Of a DNA stretch of 49,782 bases, positions 42,847 to 49,782 are shown one piece after another. Both the position numbers and the translations under genes were made by a program. The stretch's first letter is position 1; every line of letters starts with the position of its first letter. The stretch is taken from the NCBI GenBank assembly GCA_910587995.1, contig CAJUNS010000019.1:1-49782 (forward strand), read 5' to 3'. The notes below the pieces were generated by a model. That model searched no databases, was not told where the DNA came from, and was given only the letters and a program-made list of their open reading frames with translations. This DNA is from an uncultured Oscillospiraceae bacterium (GTDB lineage Bacteria; Bacillota_A; Clostridia; Oscillospirales; Acutalibacteraceae).

Positions 42847-44578
42847 CCGCGCTCTCCCCTTTCTGTTGAGATTCGTAAACTTCCCGGTAAATGGCGCAGC
42901 GCTCCAGCAGCTCCTGGTGGCTGCCCACATCGGCGATTTTCCCGCCATCCATTACCACAATCTGGTCCGCGTCCTGCACCGAGGCCACCCGCTGGGCGAT
43001 AATCAGCTTGGTGGTGTCCGGAATCTCCTCCCGGAAGGCCTCCCGGATCAAAGCGTCCGTGTGGGTGTCCACCGCGCTGGTGGAGTCGTCCAGAATGAGG
43101 ATTTTCGGCTTTTTCAGCAGGGCCCGGGCAATGCACAGCCGCTGCTTCTGCCCGCCGGACACATTGGAGCCTCCCTGCTCAATGTAAGTATCGTACTTTT
43201 CAGGAAAGCCTTGAATAAAGCCGTCCGCCTGGGCCAGGCGGCAGACCCGCTCTATGTCCTGGTTCGTGGCGTTTTCATCGCCCCAGCGCAGGTTTTCCTT
43301 GATGGTGCCGGAGAAGAGCTCGTTCTTTTGCAGCACCATGGCCACCTCTTCCCGCAGGGCCTCCACGTTATAGTCCCGCACGTCCTCGCCGCCTACCAGC
43401 ACCCGGCCCTCCCGCACGTCGTAAAGGCGGGGGATGAGCTGCACCAGGCTGGACTTGCCGCTGCCCGTGCCGCCCAGAATGCCCACGGTCTGGCTCGGCT
43501 TGATGTCCAGGCAGATATCTGTCAGGCAGGACCGGCCGGACTTGTTATAGTCGAAGTCCACGTGCTCGAAGCGGATGGAGCCGTCCTTCACTTCCTTTAA
43601 ATTCTTGGCCCCGCTGGCAATGTCGCTCTCCTCGTCCAGAATCTCCACAATGCGGGTGGCCGAGGCCCGGGACATGGTGGTCATCACGAAGATCATGGTC
43701 AGCATCATCAGGCTCATAAGCACCTGCATGGCGTAGCTCATCATGCTCATCAGCTGGCCGGTGGTCATGCTGCTTCCCACGATCAGCTTGGCCCCGAACC
43801 AGGAGATCAGCAAAATGGTGCCGTACATGCAGATCTGCATCAGCGGCGAGTTAAAGGCCAGAATCTTCTCCGCCAGGGAGGAGTCCCGGCGGATCTGCTC
43901 GGAGGCCTCCACGAATTTCTTCGTCTCATAGTCCTCCCGCACAAAGGCCTTTACCACCCGCACGCCCCGCAGGTTCTCCTGCACCACGGTGTTCATCCGG
44001 TCATAGTGCTTGAACATCCGGGAGAAAGCCGGGTAGGCCCGGGTGGAGATGAAGCCCAGCCCCAGGCCCAGAATGGGCATGACCGCCAGGAAGATCAGCG
44101 AGAGCCGGCTGTTCACCTGGAAGGCCATAACCATGGCGAAAATCAGGGTCATGGGGGCCCGCACGGCAATGCGGATCATCATCTGAAAGGCGTTCTGCAC
44201 GTTGGAGACGTCCGTGGTCAGCCGGGTGACGATGCTGCCGGTGGAAAATTTATCGATGTTGGAGAAGGAATAGGACTGCACCTTATAGTACATGTCCTTG
44301 CGCAGGTTGCGGGCAAAGCCCGTGGAGGCCTTGGCCCCGTAAAAGCCGGAAAGCACTCCAAAGGCCAGGGAGACCAGGGCGCACAGCACCAAAAGCAGGC
44401 CCATCTTCCAAATAACGCCCATGTCGCCCTGGTTAATGCCCATATCAATCAGGTAGGCCATCAGCATGGGGATGATTACCTCCATGACCACCTCCAGCGT
44501 GGCTGTAATGGGGGTCATGATGGTATCCTTTTTGTATTCCCGGACGCACCGGGAAAGCTTGCGGATCATTTGTGACAT
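42836..44578 (-). CDS. ABC exporter half-transporter, subunit with degenerate Walker B
   Basis: A 580-residue protein. Exporter membrane domain to about 310; Walker A GGTGSGKSS; signature VSGGQKQRLCIAR; Walker B ILILDDSTSAVD, with Asp in place of the catalytic Glu. It is the non-hydrolytic half of a heterodimeric exporter, mirrored by the downstream subunit. A second in-frame ATG nine bases in (44569) is better spaced from AAAGGA. It follows a MarR gene by 50 bp, suggesting drug- or ligand-induced efflux. Confidence 0.92.
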   Translation of the reverse strand: MSQMIRKLSRCVREYKKDTIMTPITATLEVVMEVIIPMLMAYLIDMGINQGDMGVIWKMGLLLVLCALVSLAFGVLSGFYGAKASTGFARNLRKDMYYKVQSYSFSNIDKFSTGSIVTRLTTDVSNVQNAFQMMIRIAVRAPMTLIFAMVMAFQVNSRLSLIFLAVMPILGLGLGFISTRAYPAFSRMFKHYDRMNTVVQENLRGVRVVKAFVREDYETKKFVEASEQIRRDSSLAEKILAFNSPLMQICMYGTILLISWFGAKLIVGSSMTTGQLMSMMSYAMQVLMSLMMLTMIFVMTTMSRASATRIVEILDEESDIASGAKNLKEVKDGSIRFEHVDFDYNKSGRSCLTDICLDIKPSQTVGILGGTGSGKSSLVQLIPRLYDVREGRVLVGGEDVRDYNVEALREEVAMVLQKNELFSGTIKENLRWGDENATNQDIERVCRLAQADGFIQGFPEKYDTYIEQGGSNVSGGQKQRLCIARALLKKPKILILDDSTSAVDTHTDALIREAFREEIPDTTKLIIAQRVASVQDADQIVVMDGGKIADVGSHQELLERCAIYREVYESQQKGESADAS

Positions 44579-44628
44579 CAGTCCTTTCTATATATTTGCG
44601 CGGAGTATGTGCGGGCCTTTGCCTGGTC

Positions 44629-45126
44629 TTAATGGCTCCCGCCCTGCTCCGGCCGGATGGCTTTGGCGATTTTTTCGCACAGGGCGATAAACGTGGCCTT
44701 TTCCTCCGCGGTAAGCCCCGCCGAGAGCTTCGCCTCAATCTCCGCGATGGCCTGCCGGAACTTTTCGTGCCGCTGCACCGCCTTCTCGGTCAGCACGATC
44801 TTTTTCAGCCGCGCGTCCCAGGGCACGGGATGGCGGGTGATCATGCCATCCCGCTCCATAGACTGCAAAATACCCGTCATGCTGGACCGGCGCACCGCGA
44901 ACTGCTTCTGCAGGTCTCGCTGAAAAATGTCCTGGTCCCGGTTATCGTACAAAAAGCCGATGAGCCAGCCGTAAATCCCCACCCCGGAGGGCTCCCCGTC
45001 CCGCCCGCCGTACTGGTGGGCCAGCCACTTGATCATATGGGAGAGGCCGTTGACTTGAAAGCCGATTTCGTCCCGGTGCTCCGGCCGCCCGGGGGGCGGA
45101 AAGCAGGAGCGGTTTTCCTTGCACAT
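44629..45126 (-). CDS. MarR family transcriptional regulator
   Basis: A 165-residue protein. A winged helix is evident in IFQRDLQKQFAVRRSSMTGILQSMERDGMITRHPVPWDARLKKIVLTEKA, with flanking dimerisation helices. MarR proteins usually repress their own promoter and a linked exporter and release DNA on binding a small ligand. Here the gene precedes two ABC half-transporter genes, and a palindromic operator overlaps its promoter start region. RBS AAAAGGAGGG. Confidence 0.93.
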   Translation of the reverse strand: MCKENRSCFPPPGRPEHRDEIGFQVNGLSHMIKWLAHQYGGRDGEPSGVGIYGWLIGFLYDNRDQDIFQRDLQKQFAVRRSSMTGILQSMERDGMITRHPVPWDARLKKIVLTEKAVQRHEKFRQAIAEIEAKLSAGLTAEEKATFIALCEKIAKAIRPEQGGSH

Positions 45127-45187
45127 GGTTTTCCCTCCTTTTGCGAAAGCGCGTACTATGCCGGACCGTTCGCCGCCGTACTGTACA

Positions 45188-45229
45188 GAAGCTAACTGTT
45201 AGGCTTCGAACTGTTCGCTTGCTAACAGT
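45188..45229. promoter_or_regulatory. MarR-type operator
   Basis: GAAGC.TAACTGTTA.GCTTC (45188-45207) is a near-perfect 20-bp palindrome. ACTGTT half-sites recur at 45196 and 45211, and an inverted AACAGT lies at 45224-45229, overlapping the -10. The sites lie at and just after the expected transcription start, as expected for repression. Confidence 0.65.
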
Positions 45230-45255
45230 ATACGCCGGTCCGGCCAAAAAGTCAA
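45227..45255 (-). promoter_or_regulatory. Sigma-A promoter of the MarR-ABC operon
   Basis: Read leftwards: TTGACT, 17 bp, TATACT. The -10 overlaps the operator arm. Confidence 0.82.
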
Positions 45256-45270
45256 GGGATAATTTTCCTA

Positions 45271-45358
45271 GGGAGTGTCCCAACCACAGAGATAATCAGC
45301 TGTGTTCCCCCGCCCTACGGCGGGGGAACACAAAAAACGCTCCGAAACAGGCACTCCT
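45271..45358 (-). mobile_element. MITE-like palindromic element, copy 3 (inverted)
   Basis: The same element in reverse orientation, 88 bp, with the central GTTCCCCCGCC/GGCGGGGGAAC hairpin (one base shorter). TTTTCCTA flanks it on both sides (45263-45270 and 45359-45366). It lies between the MarR promoter and the divergent purine permease promoter. Confidence 0.88.
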
Positions 45359-45485
45359 TTTTCCTAGTACCGCTTTCCCAGCCCCGGAGCTCCTGAAACG
45401 CCCTGGTTTTGAAAGCAAATTTCACTCCTCCCCGCGTCCCGCTGGAAGTTTCTTGAAAATTTGTGAATAAATTGTAACAAAACAG

Positions 45486-45514
45486 TTGATTTTCTTTGAA
45501 TAAACAGGTATACT
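45486..45514 (+). promoter_or_regulatory. Sigma-A promoter of the NCS2 permease gene
   Basis: TTGATT, 17 bp, TATACT. The leader of about 65 nt has a GGGCCTG/CAGGCC-type hairpin but no purine riboswitch consensus. Confidence 0.78.
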
Positions 45515-45586
45515 GAAATAAGTGGAACCCCAGCCTATTGGGCCTGCCCAGGCCGGGGCCGCAATATTTTATGGGAGGGTATCCTT

Positions 45587-46963
45587 TTGGACAAATTTTT
45601 GCAGAGATTCCAGCTCAAAGAGCATGGCAGCGACGTGAAGACCGAAGTCATCGCCGGTTTAACCACGTTCCTCTCCATGGCCTACATTTTGGCCGTCAAC
45701 CCCAGCATGCTGGCCGCTTCCGGCATGGACCAGGGGGCTGTGTTCACCGCCACGGCGGTGTCCGCGTTCATCGCGACCATTATTATGGGCCTGTTCGCCA
45801 ATTACCCGGTGGCGCTGGCCTCGGGCATGGGGCTTAACGCCTACTTCGCCTTTACCGTGTGCCCCATGGTGGCCGGCATGGGCGTACAAGATCCCTGGAA
45901 AGTGGCCCTGACCGCCATTTTGGTGGAGGGCGTCATCTTCATCATCCTTTCCATCTTCAAGTTCCGGGAAACGCTGGTGAACGCGGTGCCCGCCAACCTG
46001 AAGTACGGCATTTCCGCGGGCATTGGCCTCTTCATCTCCATTGTGGGCCTGGAGGGCGCAGGCTTTGTGGCGGACGACGCCTCCACGTTGGTCTCTTTGG
46101 GCAATGTGGGCTCTCCCCAGGTGCTGCTGGCCTTTGTGGGGCTGCTGCTCATTGGGGTTATGTGGCACTTTAAGGTAAAGGGCGCCATCCTGTGGGGCAT
46201 TCTGGCCACCTGGCTTCTGGGCATTGCGGCCCAGTTTACCGGCTGGTACGCGGTGAACCCGGAAGCCGGCGTGTACTCCCTGATTCCGGACTTCAGCGGC
46301 GGCATTCTGCCTCCGTCCCTGGCCCCCACCTTCTTCCAGTTCGACTTCACCTTTATCGCCGCCCATTTCGTCAACTTTGCGGCCATTGTGTTCGCGTTCC
46401 TGTTTGTGGACCTGTTTGACACAGTAGGCACCCTGATCGGCGTGGCGGACCAGGGCAATCTGCTCAACGAAAAGGGCGAGCTGCCCAATGCCGGCCCCGC
46501 GCTGATGAGCGACGCGGTTGGCACGGTGGTGGGGTCGGTGCTGGGCACCTCCACGGTTACCAGCTATGTAGAGTCTACCGCTGGCGTGGCCGAGGGCGGC
46601 CGCACGGGCCTGACCGCCATCTCCACGGGCGTTATGTTTGTGCTGGCGCTGTTTTTGTCCCCGGTCTTTCTGGCCATTCCCAGCTTTGCCACCACTCCGG
46701 CGCTGGTGTTTGTGGGTCTTCTGATGATGAAATCCGTGCTGAAAATGAAGTTTGACGGGGACATTGCCGATGTAGTGGGCGGATTCCTGGCCCTGATTAT
46801 GATGCCCTTCACCTATTCCATTGCCAACGGCATTATGTTTGGCATTTTGGCGTGGGTTGTTTTGAAGGTCTGCACCGGCAAGGTGAAGGACATTCATCCG
46901 GTGATGTGGGTTTCCTTCGCGCTGTTCGTGCTGCGGATTATTACGCTGGTGTTCCCGGTGTAA
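45587..46963 (+). CDS. NCS2/AzgA family purine permease
   Basis: A 458-residue protein with about 12-14 membrane helices. MDKFLQRFQLKEHGSDVKTEVIAGLTTFLSMAYILAVNP, ASGMGLNAYFAF, FVDLFDTVGTLIG and GTSTVTSYVESTAGVAEGGRTGLTA are signatures of the AzgA/PbuG hypoxanthine-guanine-adenine transporters. The start is a TTG at 45587 with GGGAGGG correctly spaced; no nearer ATG would keep the conserved N-terminus. It is monocistronic and ends at a bidirectional terminator. Confidence 0.94.
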   Translation: MDKFLQRFQLKEHGSDVKTEVIAGLTTFLSMAYILAVNPSMLAASGMDQGAVFTATAVSAFIATIIMGLFANYPVALASGMGLNAYFAFTVCPMVAGMGVQDPWKVALTAILVEGVIFIILSIFKFRETLVNAVPANLKYGISAGIGLFISIVGLEGAGFVADDASTLVSLGNVGSPQVLLAFVGLLLIGVMWHFKVKGAILWGILATWLLGIAAQFTGWYAVNPEAGVYSLIPDFSGGILPPSLAPTFFQFDFTFIAAHFVNFAAIVFAFLFVDLFDTVGTLIGVADQGNLLNEKGELPNAGPALMSDAVGTVVGSVLGTSTVTSYVESTAGVAEGGRTGLTAISTGVMFVLALFLSPVFLAIPSFATTPALVFVGLLMMKSVLKMKFDGDIADVVGGFLALIMMPFTYSIANGIMFGILAWVVLKVCTGKVKDIHPVMWVSFALFVLRIITLVFPV

Positions 46964-46981
46964 AGCCATTTTAGGTATAAT

Positions 46982-47030
46982 AAAAGCTCCGGAGGACTCT
47001 TTAAGAATCCTCCGGAGCTTTTATTATTTT
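46982..47030. terminator. Bidirectional terminator
   Basis: AAAAGCTCCGGAGGA and TCCTCCGGAGCTTTT form a perfect 15-bp stem, between the convergent permease and flavodiiron genes. Confidence 0.93.
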
Positions 47031-47042
47031 GCTGTGTAAGCT

Positions 47043-48833
47043 TTAGCCGATGGGCTCAAAGTCCGCGGGTCCATGCTTGCATAGGGGGCATACAAAATCC
47101 TCCGGCAGCTCGTCCCCTTCATAAATGTAGCCGCACACCTTGCACACCCAGCCCTTTTTGCCCTCGGTCTGGGGCTTGGGCTTTACGTTCTCCTGGTAGT
47201 AGGTGTAGGTCATGGTCTCCACATGGGAGATCACCCGGGCCTCGGTTACCGTGCAGATGAACATGCCGTGGGTGTCCAGGTCCACATACTGCTCCACCTT
47301 CAAAGACATAAAGGAGTTGATGAACTGGGGCAGAAACGCCAGCCCATTGTCCGAGCGCAGAATCTCCTGGCCCGCGAACTTGTCTGCCGCGCGGCCGGAC
47401 TGGAAGCCGAAGTTCTGGAAAACCGAGAAAGGCGCGTCCTGGGACAGACAGTTGATGTTCATGATCCCTGTCTGCTTGATAACGTGATGGGAATAGTTGT
47501 CCTTGTTGATGCACACCGCAATGCGGTTGGGGGTGTTGGTCACCTGGGTCACGGTGTTGACAATCAGGCCATTGTCCTTTTTGCCGTCGCTGCTGGTGAC
47601 GACGTACAGGCCATAGCCAATGTTAAACAGGGCGGTCAGGTCGTGCTTGTCCGCGGTGTCGTCCTGCCGGGCCAAATAGTCCTGGCAGAGGTTGTTGGCC
47701 AGGGCCTCCAGCTTTTCGCCGCTCTCCGCGTTTAGGGCGGAGCGGATGGTCACCGTGGGCTCCGCCAGGGTCAGCTTCTTGGACTTCTCCAGCATCCCCT
47801 TCATCACCCGGGCGGCCATGGGGGCCCAGCTGCCGTTTTCAATGATGCCGATGGTGCGGTTCTGGAAGTTCCGCTCGGTGAGATGGGTGATAAACTCCCG
47901 CATGTAGGGGAAAATCTCCGCGTTGTAGGTGGTGGTGGCCAGCACCAGCTTGTTGTAGCGGAAGGCGTCCTCCACGGCCTCGGCCAGGTCGGTGCGGGCC
48001 AGGTCGTGGATCACCACTTTGGGGCAGCCCTTTTGGCGCAGCTTTTCGGCAAACTGCTCCACGGCCTTTTTGGTGTTGCCGTAAACGGAGGTGTAGGCAA
48101 TGACAATGCCCTCGCTCTCCGGGGTGTAAGAGGACCAGAGGTCGTACTTCTTGATATAATGGCCCAGGTTTTCCTTGAGCACAGGGCCATGGGTGGGGCA
48201 GATAATCTGAATGTCCAGACCAGCGGCCTTTTTCAGCAGGTTCTGCACCTGGGCGCCATACTTGCCCACAATGCCGATGTAGTAGCGGCGGGCCTCGCAG
48301 TCCCAGTCCTCCTCCACGTCCAGCGCGCCGAACTTGCCGAACCCGTCGGCGGAGAAGAGCACCTTGTCGGCGGTATCATAGGTAACAATCACCTCCGGCC
48401 AGTGGACCATGGGAGCGGCCACAAAGGCAAAGGTATGCCGGCCAGTGCACAGGGTGTCGCCCTCGCCCACCACCAGGCGGCGGTCCTCAAAGCCTGTGCC
48501 AAAGAAATTGGCCATCATGGCAAAGGCCTTTTCGCTGGAGACAATGGTGGCTTCGGGGTACATTTGGGCAAAGCTGGCGATGTTGGCGGAGTGGTCGGGC
48601 TCCATGTGCTGGATGATGAGGTAGTCGGGCTTGCGGCCGTTCAGGGCCTCCTGGATGTTGTCCAGCCACTGGTGGTTGAAGCGGCCGTCCACCGTGTCAA
48701 AGACGGAGATTTTCTCGTCCAGCACCAGATAAGAGTTGTAGGCCATGCCGTTGGGCACCACATATTGGCCTTCGAAGAGGTCCACTTGGTGGTCGTTTAC
48801 GCCTACATACTTGATGTCCTTGGTAATTTCCAT
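47043..48833 (-). CDS. Multidomain flavodiiron protein (FDP-flavodoxin-flavin reductase-rubredoxin)
   Basis: A 596-residue fusion for O2 or NO reduction to water or N2O. The beta-lactamase-like diiron domain keeps all ligands visible: HMEPDH (76-81), MVHWPE, FSADGFG and CPTHGP. A flavodoxin domain follows (IAYTSVYGNTKKAVEQFAEK, about 260-395), then a flavin reductase-like domain (YGLYVVTSSDGKKDNGLIVNTVTQVT, about 415-545). A C-terminal rubredoxin (CKVCGYIYEG...CPLCK) ends it. One chain could thus carry electrons from a flavin reductase to the diiron site. Monocistronic; the extended -10 is at 48876. Confidence 0.95.
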   Translation of the reverse strand: MEITKDIKYVGVNDHQVDLFEGQYVVPNGMAYNSYLVLDEKISVFDTVDGRFNHQWLDNIQEALNGRKPDYLIIQHMEPDHSANIASFAQMYPEATIVSSEKAFAMMANFFGTGFEDRRLVVGEGDTLCTGRHTFAFVAAPMVHWPEVIVTYDTADKVLFSADGFGKFGALDVEEDWDCEARRYYIGIVGKYGAQVQNLLKKAAGLDIQIICPTHGPVLKENLGHYIKKYDLWSSYTPESEGIVIAYTSVYGNTKKAVEQFAEKLRQKGCPKVVIHDLARTDLAEAVEDAFRYNKLVLATTTYNAEIFPYMREFITHLTERNFQNRTIGIIENGSWAPMAARVMKGMLEKSKKLTLAEPTVTIRSALNAESGEKLEALANNLCQDYLARQDDTADKHDLTALFNIGYGLYVVTSSDGKKDNGLIVNTVTQVTNTPNRIAVCINKDNYSHHVIKQTGIMNINCLSQDAPFSVFQNFGFQSGRAADKFAGQEILRSDNGLAFLPQFINSFMSLKVEQYVDLDTHGMFICTVTEARVISHVETMTYTYYQENVKPKPQTEGKKGWVCKVCGYIYEGDELPEDFVCPLCKHGPADFEPIG

Positions 48834-48875
48834 ATGGGGTTCTCCTTTTGGGGAAATGATGTACGTTTAGGGTAT

Positions 48876-48884
48876 AGTATAGCA
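48876..48884 (-). promoter_or_regulatory. Extended -10 promoter of the flavodiiron gene
   Basis: Read leftwards: TGCTATACT (TGn plus TATACT), 43 bp upstream of the ATG; the -35 is weak. The HIT operon promoter contains the identical TGCTATACTATAC string. Confidence 0.55.
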
Positions 48885-48986
48885 CAAAGCGGGCGGTTTG
48901 AATACCCCGAAGGCGGGAATTTTCCAAAAAAAAGCAAAGGGGGGGAAGCCGGGGGCGCGGCAAAAGTCTTTGGCCCTGGCGGCCCG

Positions 48987-49075
48987 AGGAATGTCCGTTT
49001 CGGAGCGTTTTTCGTGTTCCCCCGCCCGTAGGGCGGGGGAACACGAATGATTGTCTCTGTGGTTTGGACACTCCC
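48987..49075 (+). mobile_element. MITE-like palindromic element, copy 4
   Basis: An 89-bp copy, AGGAATGTCC ... GGACACTCCC, with the intact central GTTCCCCCGCCC-GTAG-GGCGGGGGAAC hairpin. GCGGCCCG flanks it on both sides (48979-48986 and 49076-49083). It ends 16 bp upstream of the queT promoter -35. Confidence 0.88.
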
Positions 49076-49090
49076 GCGGCCCGCCGGGGC

Positions 49091-49119
49091 TTGCATTTTT
49101 CCGCAAAATGCAGTATGCT
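49091..49119 (+). promoter_or_regulatory. Sigma-A promoter of queT
   Basis: TTGCAT, 17 bp, TATGCT, about 22 bp upstream of the riboswitch aptamer. Confidence 0.7.
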
Positions 49120-49141
49120 ATATCATGGCGTTTTTTGCGCC

Positions 49142-49178
49142 GGTCAGTCGAAACATCCTGACCTTAAACAAAACTAGG
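49142..49178 (+). ncRNA. preQ1-I riboswitch upstream of queT
   Basis: GGTCAG (49142-49147) pairs with CTGACC (49158-49163) as P1. The 10-nt loop TCGAAACATC ends in the specificity C, and the A-rich tail TTAAACAAAACTAGG provides P2. The layout matches the compact Thermoanaerobacter-type preQ1 aptamer (loop beginning TCG, tail TTAACAAAAC). GGGGCC/GGCCCC (49177-49199) forms a hairpin that shares the tail's G residues and may be the expression platform; the RBS GGAGG follows at 49206. Confidence 0.82.
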
Positions 49179-49220
49179 GGCCGCTTTCTGGCAGGCCCCG
49201 GCAATGGAGGTTTTCACACC

Positions 49221-49751
49221 ATGTCAAACGTCAAAAAAACCCGCTTTCTGGCTCTGAGCGCAGTCATCGCGGGGCTCTACGCCGCGCTCACCTATGCGGC
49301 CGCGGCTCTCAACCTGGCCTACGGCCCCATTCAGTTCCGCTTCTCCGAGGCCCTCACCGTTTTGCCCGCCTTTACCCCCGCCGCTGTGCCGGGGCTGGCG
49401 CTGGGCTGCTTTTTGGCCAACCTGGGCAGCCCTCTGGGTCCGGTGGACTGGGTCTTCGGCACAGCGGCCACGCTGTTAGCGGCCCTGGGCTCTTGGGCGC
49501 TGGCCCATGTGAAGTATAAGAACATTCCCATTTTGGCCCCCCTGCCGCCGGTTTTGGCCAATGCCCTTGTGGTAGGGCTGGAAATTTCCTGTCTGGCAGA
49601 CTCCTTTGCCTGGAGCAACTTTTCCTGGGCGGCTTTCGCCTCGGGCGCGCTGTCGGTGGGCTTGGGGGAGCTGGTGGTCTGCTATCTTCTGGGCGTGCCG
49701 CTGATGCTGCTTCTGGAGCGCTCCGGACTTTCCAAGCAGCTGCTGGCGTAG
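49221..49751 (+). CDS. queT: QueT family preQ1/queuosine-precursor transporter
   Basis: A 176-residue membrane protein with about five or six helices. TRFLALSAVIAGLYAALTYAAAALNLAYGPIQFRFSEALTVLPAFTPAAVPGLALGCFLANL is the QueT (PF06177) signature, and VGLGELVVCYLLGVPLML closes it. It is the substrate-binding component of an ECF-type uptake system for queuosine precursors. RBS GGAGG at 49206-49210. Placement behind a preQ1 riboswitch supports the role, and tgt in the same window would use the imported base. Confidence 0.95.
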   Translation: MSNVKKTRFLALSAVIAGLYAALTYAAAALNLAYGPIQFRFSEALTVLPAFTPAAVPGLALGCFLANLGSPLGPVDWVFGTAATLLAALGSWALAHVKYKNIPILAPLPPVLANALVVGLEISCLADSFAWSNFSWAAFASGALSVGLGELVVCYLLGVPLMLLLERSGLSKQLLA

Positions 49752-49782
49752 CATCGTAAAAAACAGCCGCGTTAACAAAACA

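Noticed and set aside
45515..45586. Purine riboswitch in the leader of the purine permease
   Set aside because: The leader is only about 65 nt and lacks the conserved loop and junction sequences; only a simple GC-rich hairpin is seen.
45659..46969. A 436-codon minus-strand frame opposite the purine permease
   Set aside because: The His/Gln/Gly-rich composition is typical of antisense frames; the permease is unmistakable on the + strand.

Overview
The window looks like a chromosomal segment of a GC-rich, spore-forming, strictly anaerobic Clostridia member, most likely a gut Oscillospiraceae-type bacterium. This is inferred from gene content: an alpha/beta-type small acid-soluble spore protein, SpoVAC, a 2-oxoacid:ferredoxin oxidoreductase, pyruvate phosphate dikinase, a flavodiiron protein, a choloylglycine hydrolase, and Gram-positive style ribosome binding sites and sigma-A promoters. 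No rRNA, tRNA, CRISPR array, prophage or transposase gene was seen.

Layout. 1-320: start of a leftward gene cut by the window edge, then nested repeats. 324-7600 (leftward): pth, mfd, a radical SAM gene, a hisA-hisI fusion, hisE and a methyltransferase. 8094-10724: ppdK, with an unusually structured 3' region. 11262-13052 (rightward): HIT protein, lipoprotein, phosphoribosyltransferase, VOC protein. 13148-16840 (leftward): a heterodimeric ABC exporter whose leader carries a strong intrinsic terminator (candidate attenuator). 17294-18604: a PIG-V-like membrane mannosyltransferase behind a consensus promoter and a repeat-derived leader. 18690-25696 (leftward): an aluminium-resistance/Met-gamma-lyase family PLP enzyme, an AlkZ-like protein, and a KOR/VOR operon with a PHP-domain gene between its alpha and beta genes, preceded by a ParA/CobB-like ATPase. 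25769-31316: a mini-ORF resembling a CatB acetyltransferase tail, an orphan spoVAC, a GT2 glycosyltransferase, a bile-salt-hydrolase/penicillin-V-acylase family enzyme, an amidohydrolase, a HAD phosphatase and an SASP gene. 31539-33998: aldo/keto reductase and a Gfo/Idh/MocA oxidoreductase. 34081-37271 (leftward): DUF4349 lipoprotein, TIGR04086 membrane protein, yajC, tgt. 37368-40758: pyridoxamine kinase overlapping a hybrid histidine kinase. 40936-45126: a MarR regulator and a second heterodimeric ABC exporter. 45587-49751: an NCS2 purine permease, a four-module flavodiiron protein, and queT under a preQ1-I riboswitch.

The least ordinary content is between genes. An 88-89 bp palindromic element occurs four times (123-211, 30201-30289, 45271-45358, 48987-49075). 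It has GGAGTGTCC/GGACACTCC-type ends, and every copy is flanked by an 8-10 bp direct repeat that looks like a target-site duplication, so it is a MITE that has been mobile in this genome. One copy sits inside a second two-copy hairpin repeat. Other regulatory structures are the ABC leader attenuator, the preQ1 riboswitch, a MarR-type operator on its own promoter, a palindromic operator array upstream of the DUF4349 gene, and several consensus sigma-A promoters with exact 17-bp spacing.

Functionally, the window links queuosine use (tgt plus riboswitch-controlled queT), anaerobic 2-oxoacid and pyruvate metabolism (KOR/VOR, ppdK), oxygen detoxification (flavodiiron protein), drug or metabolite efflux (two ABC pairs) and sporulation.
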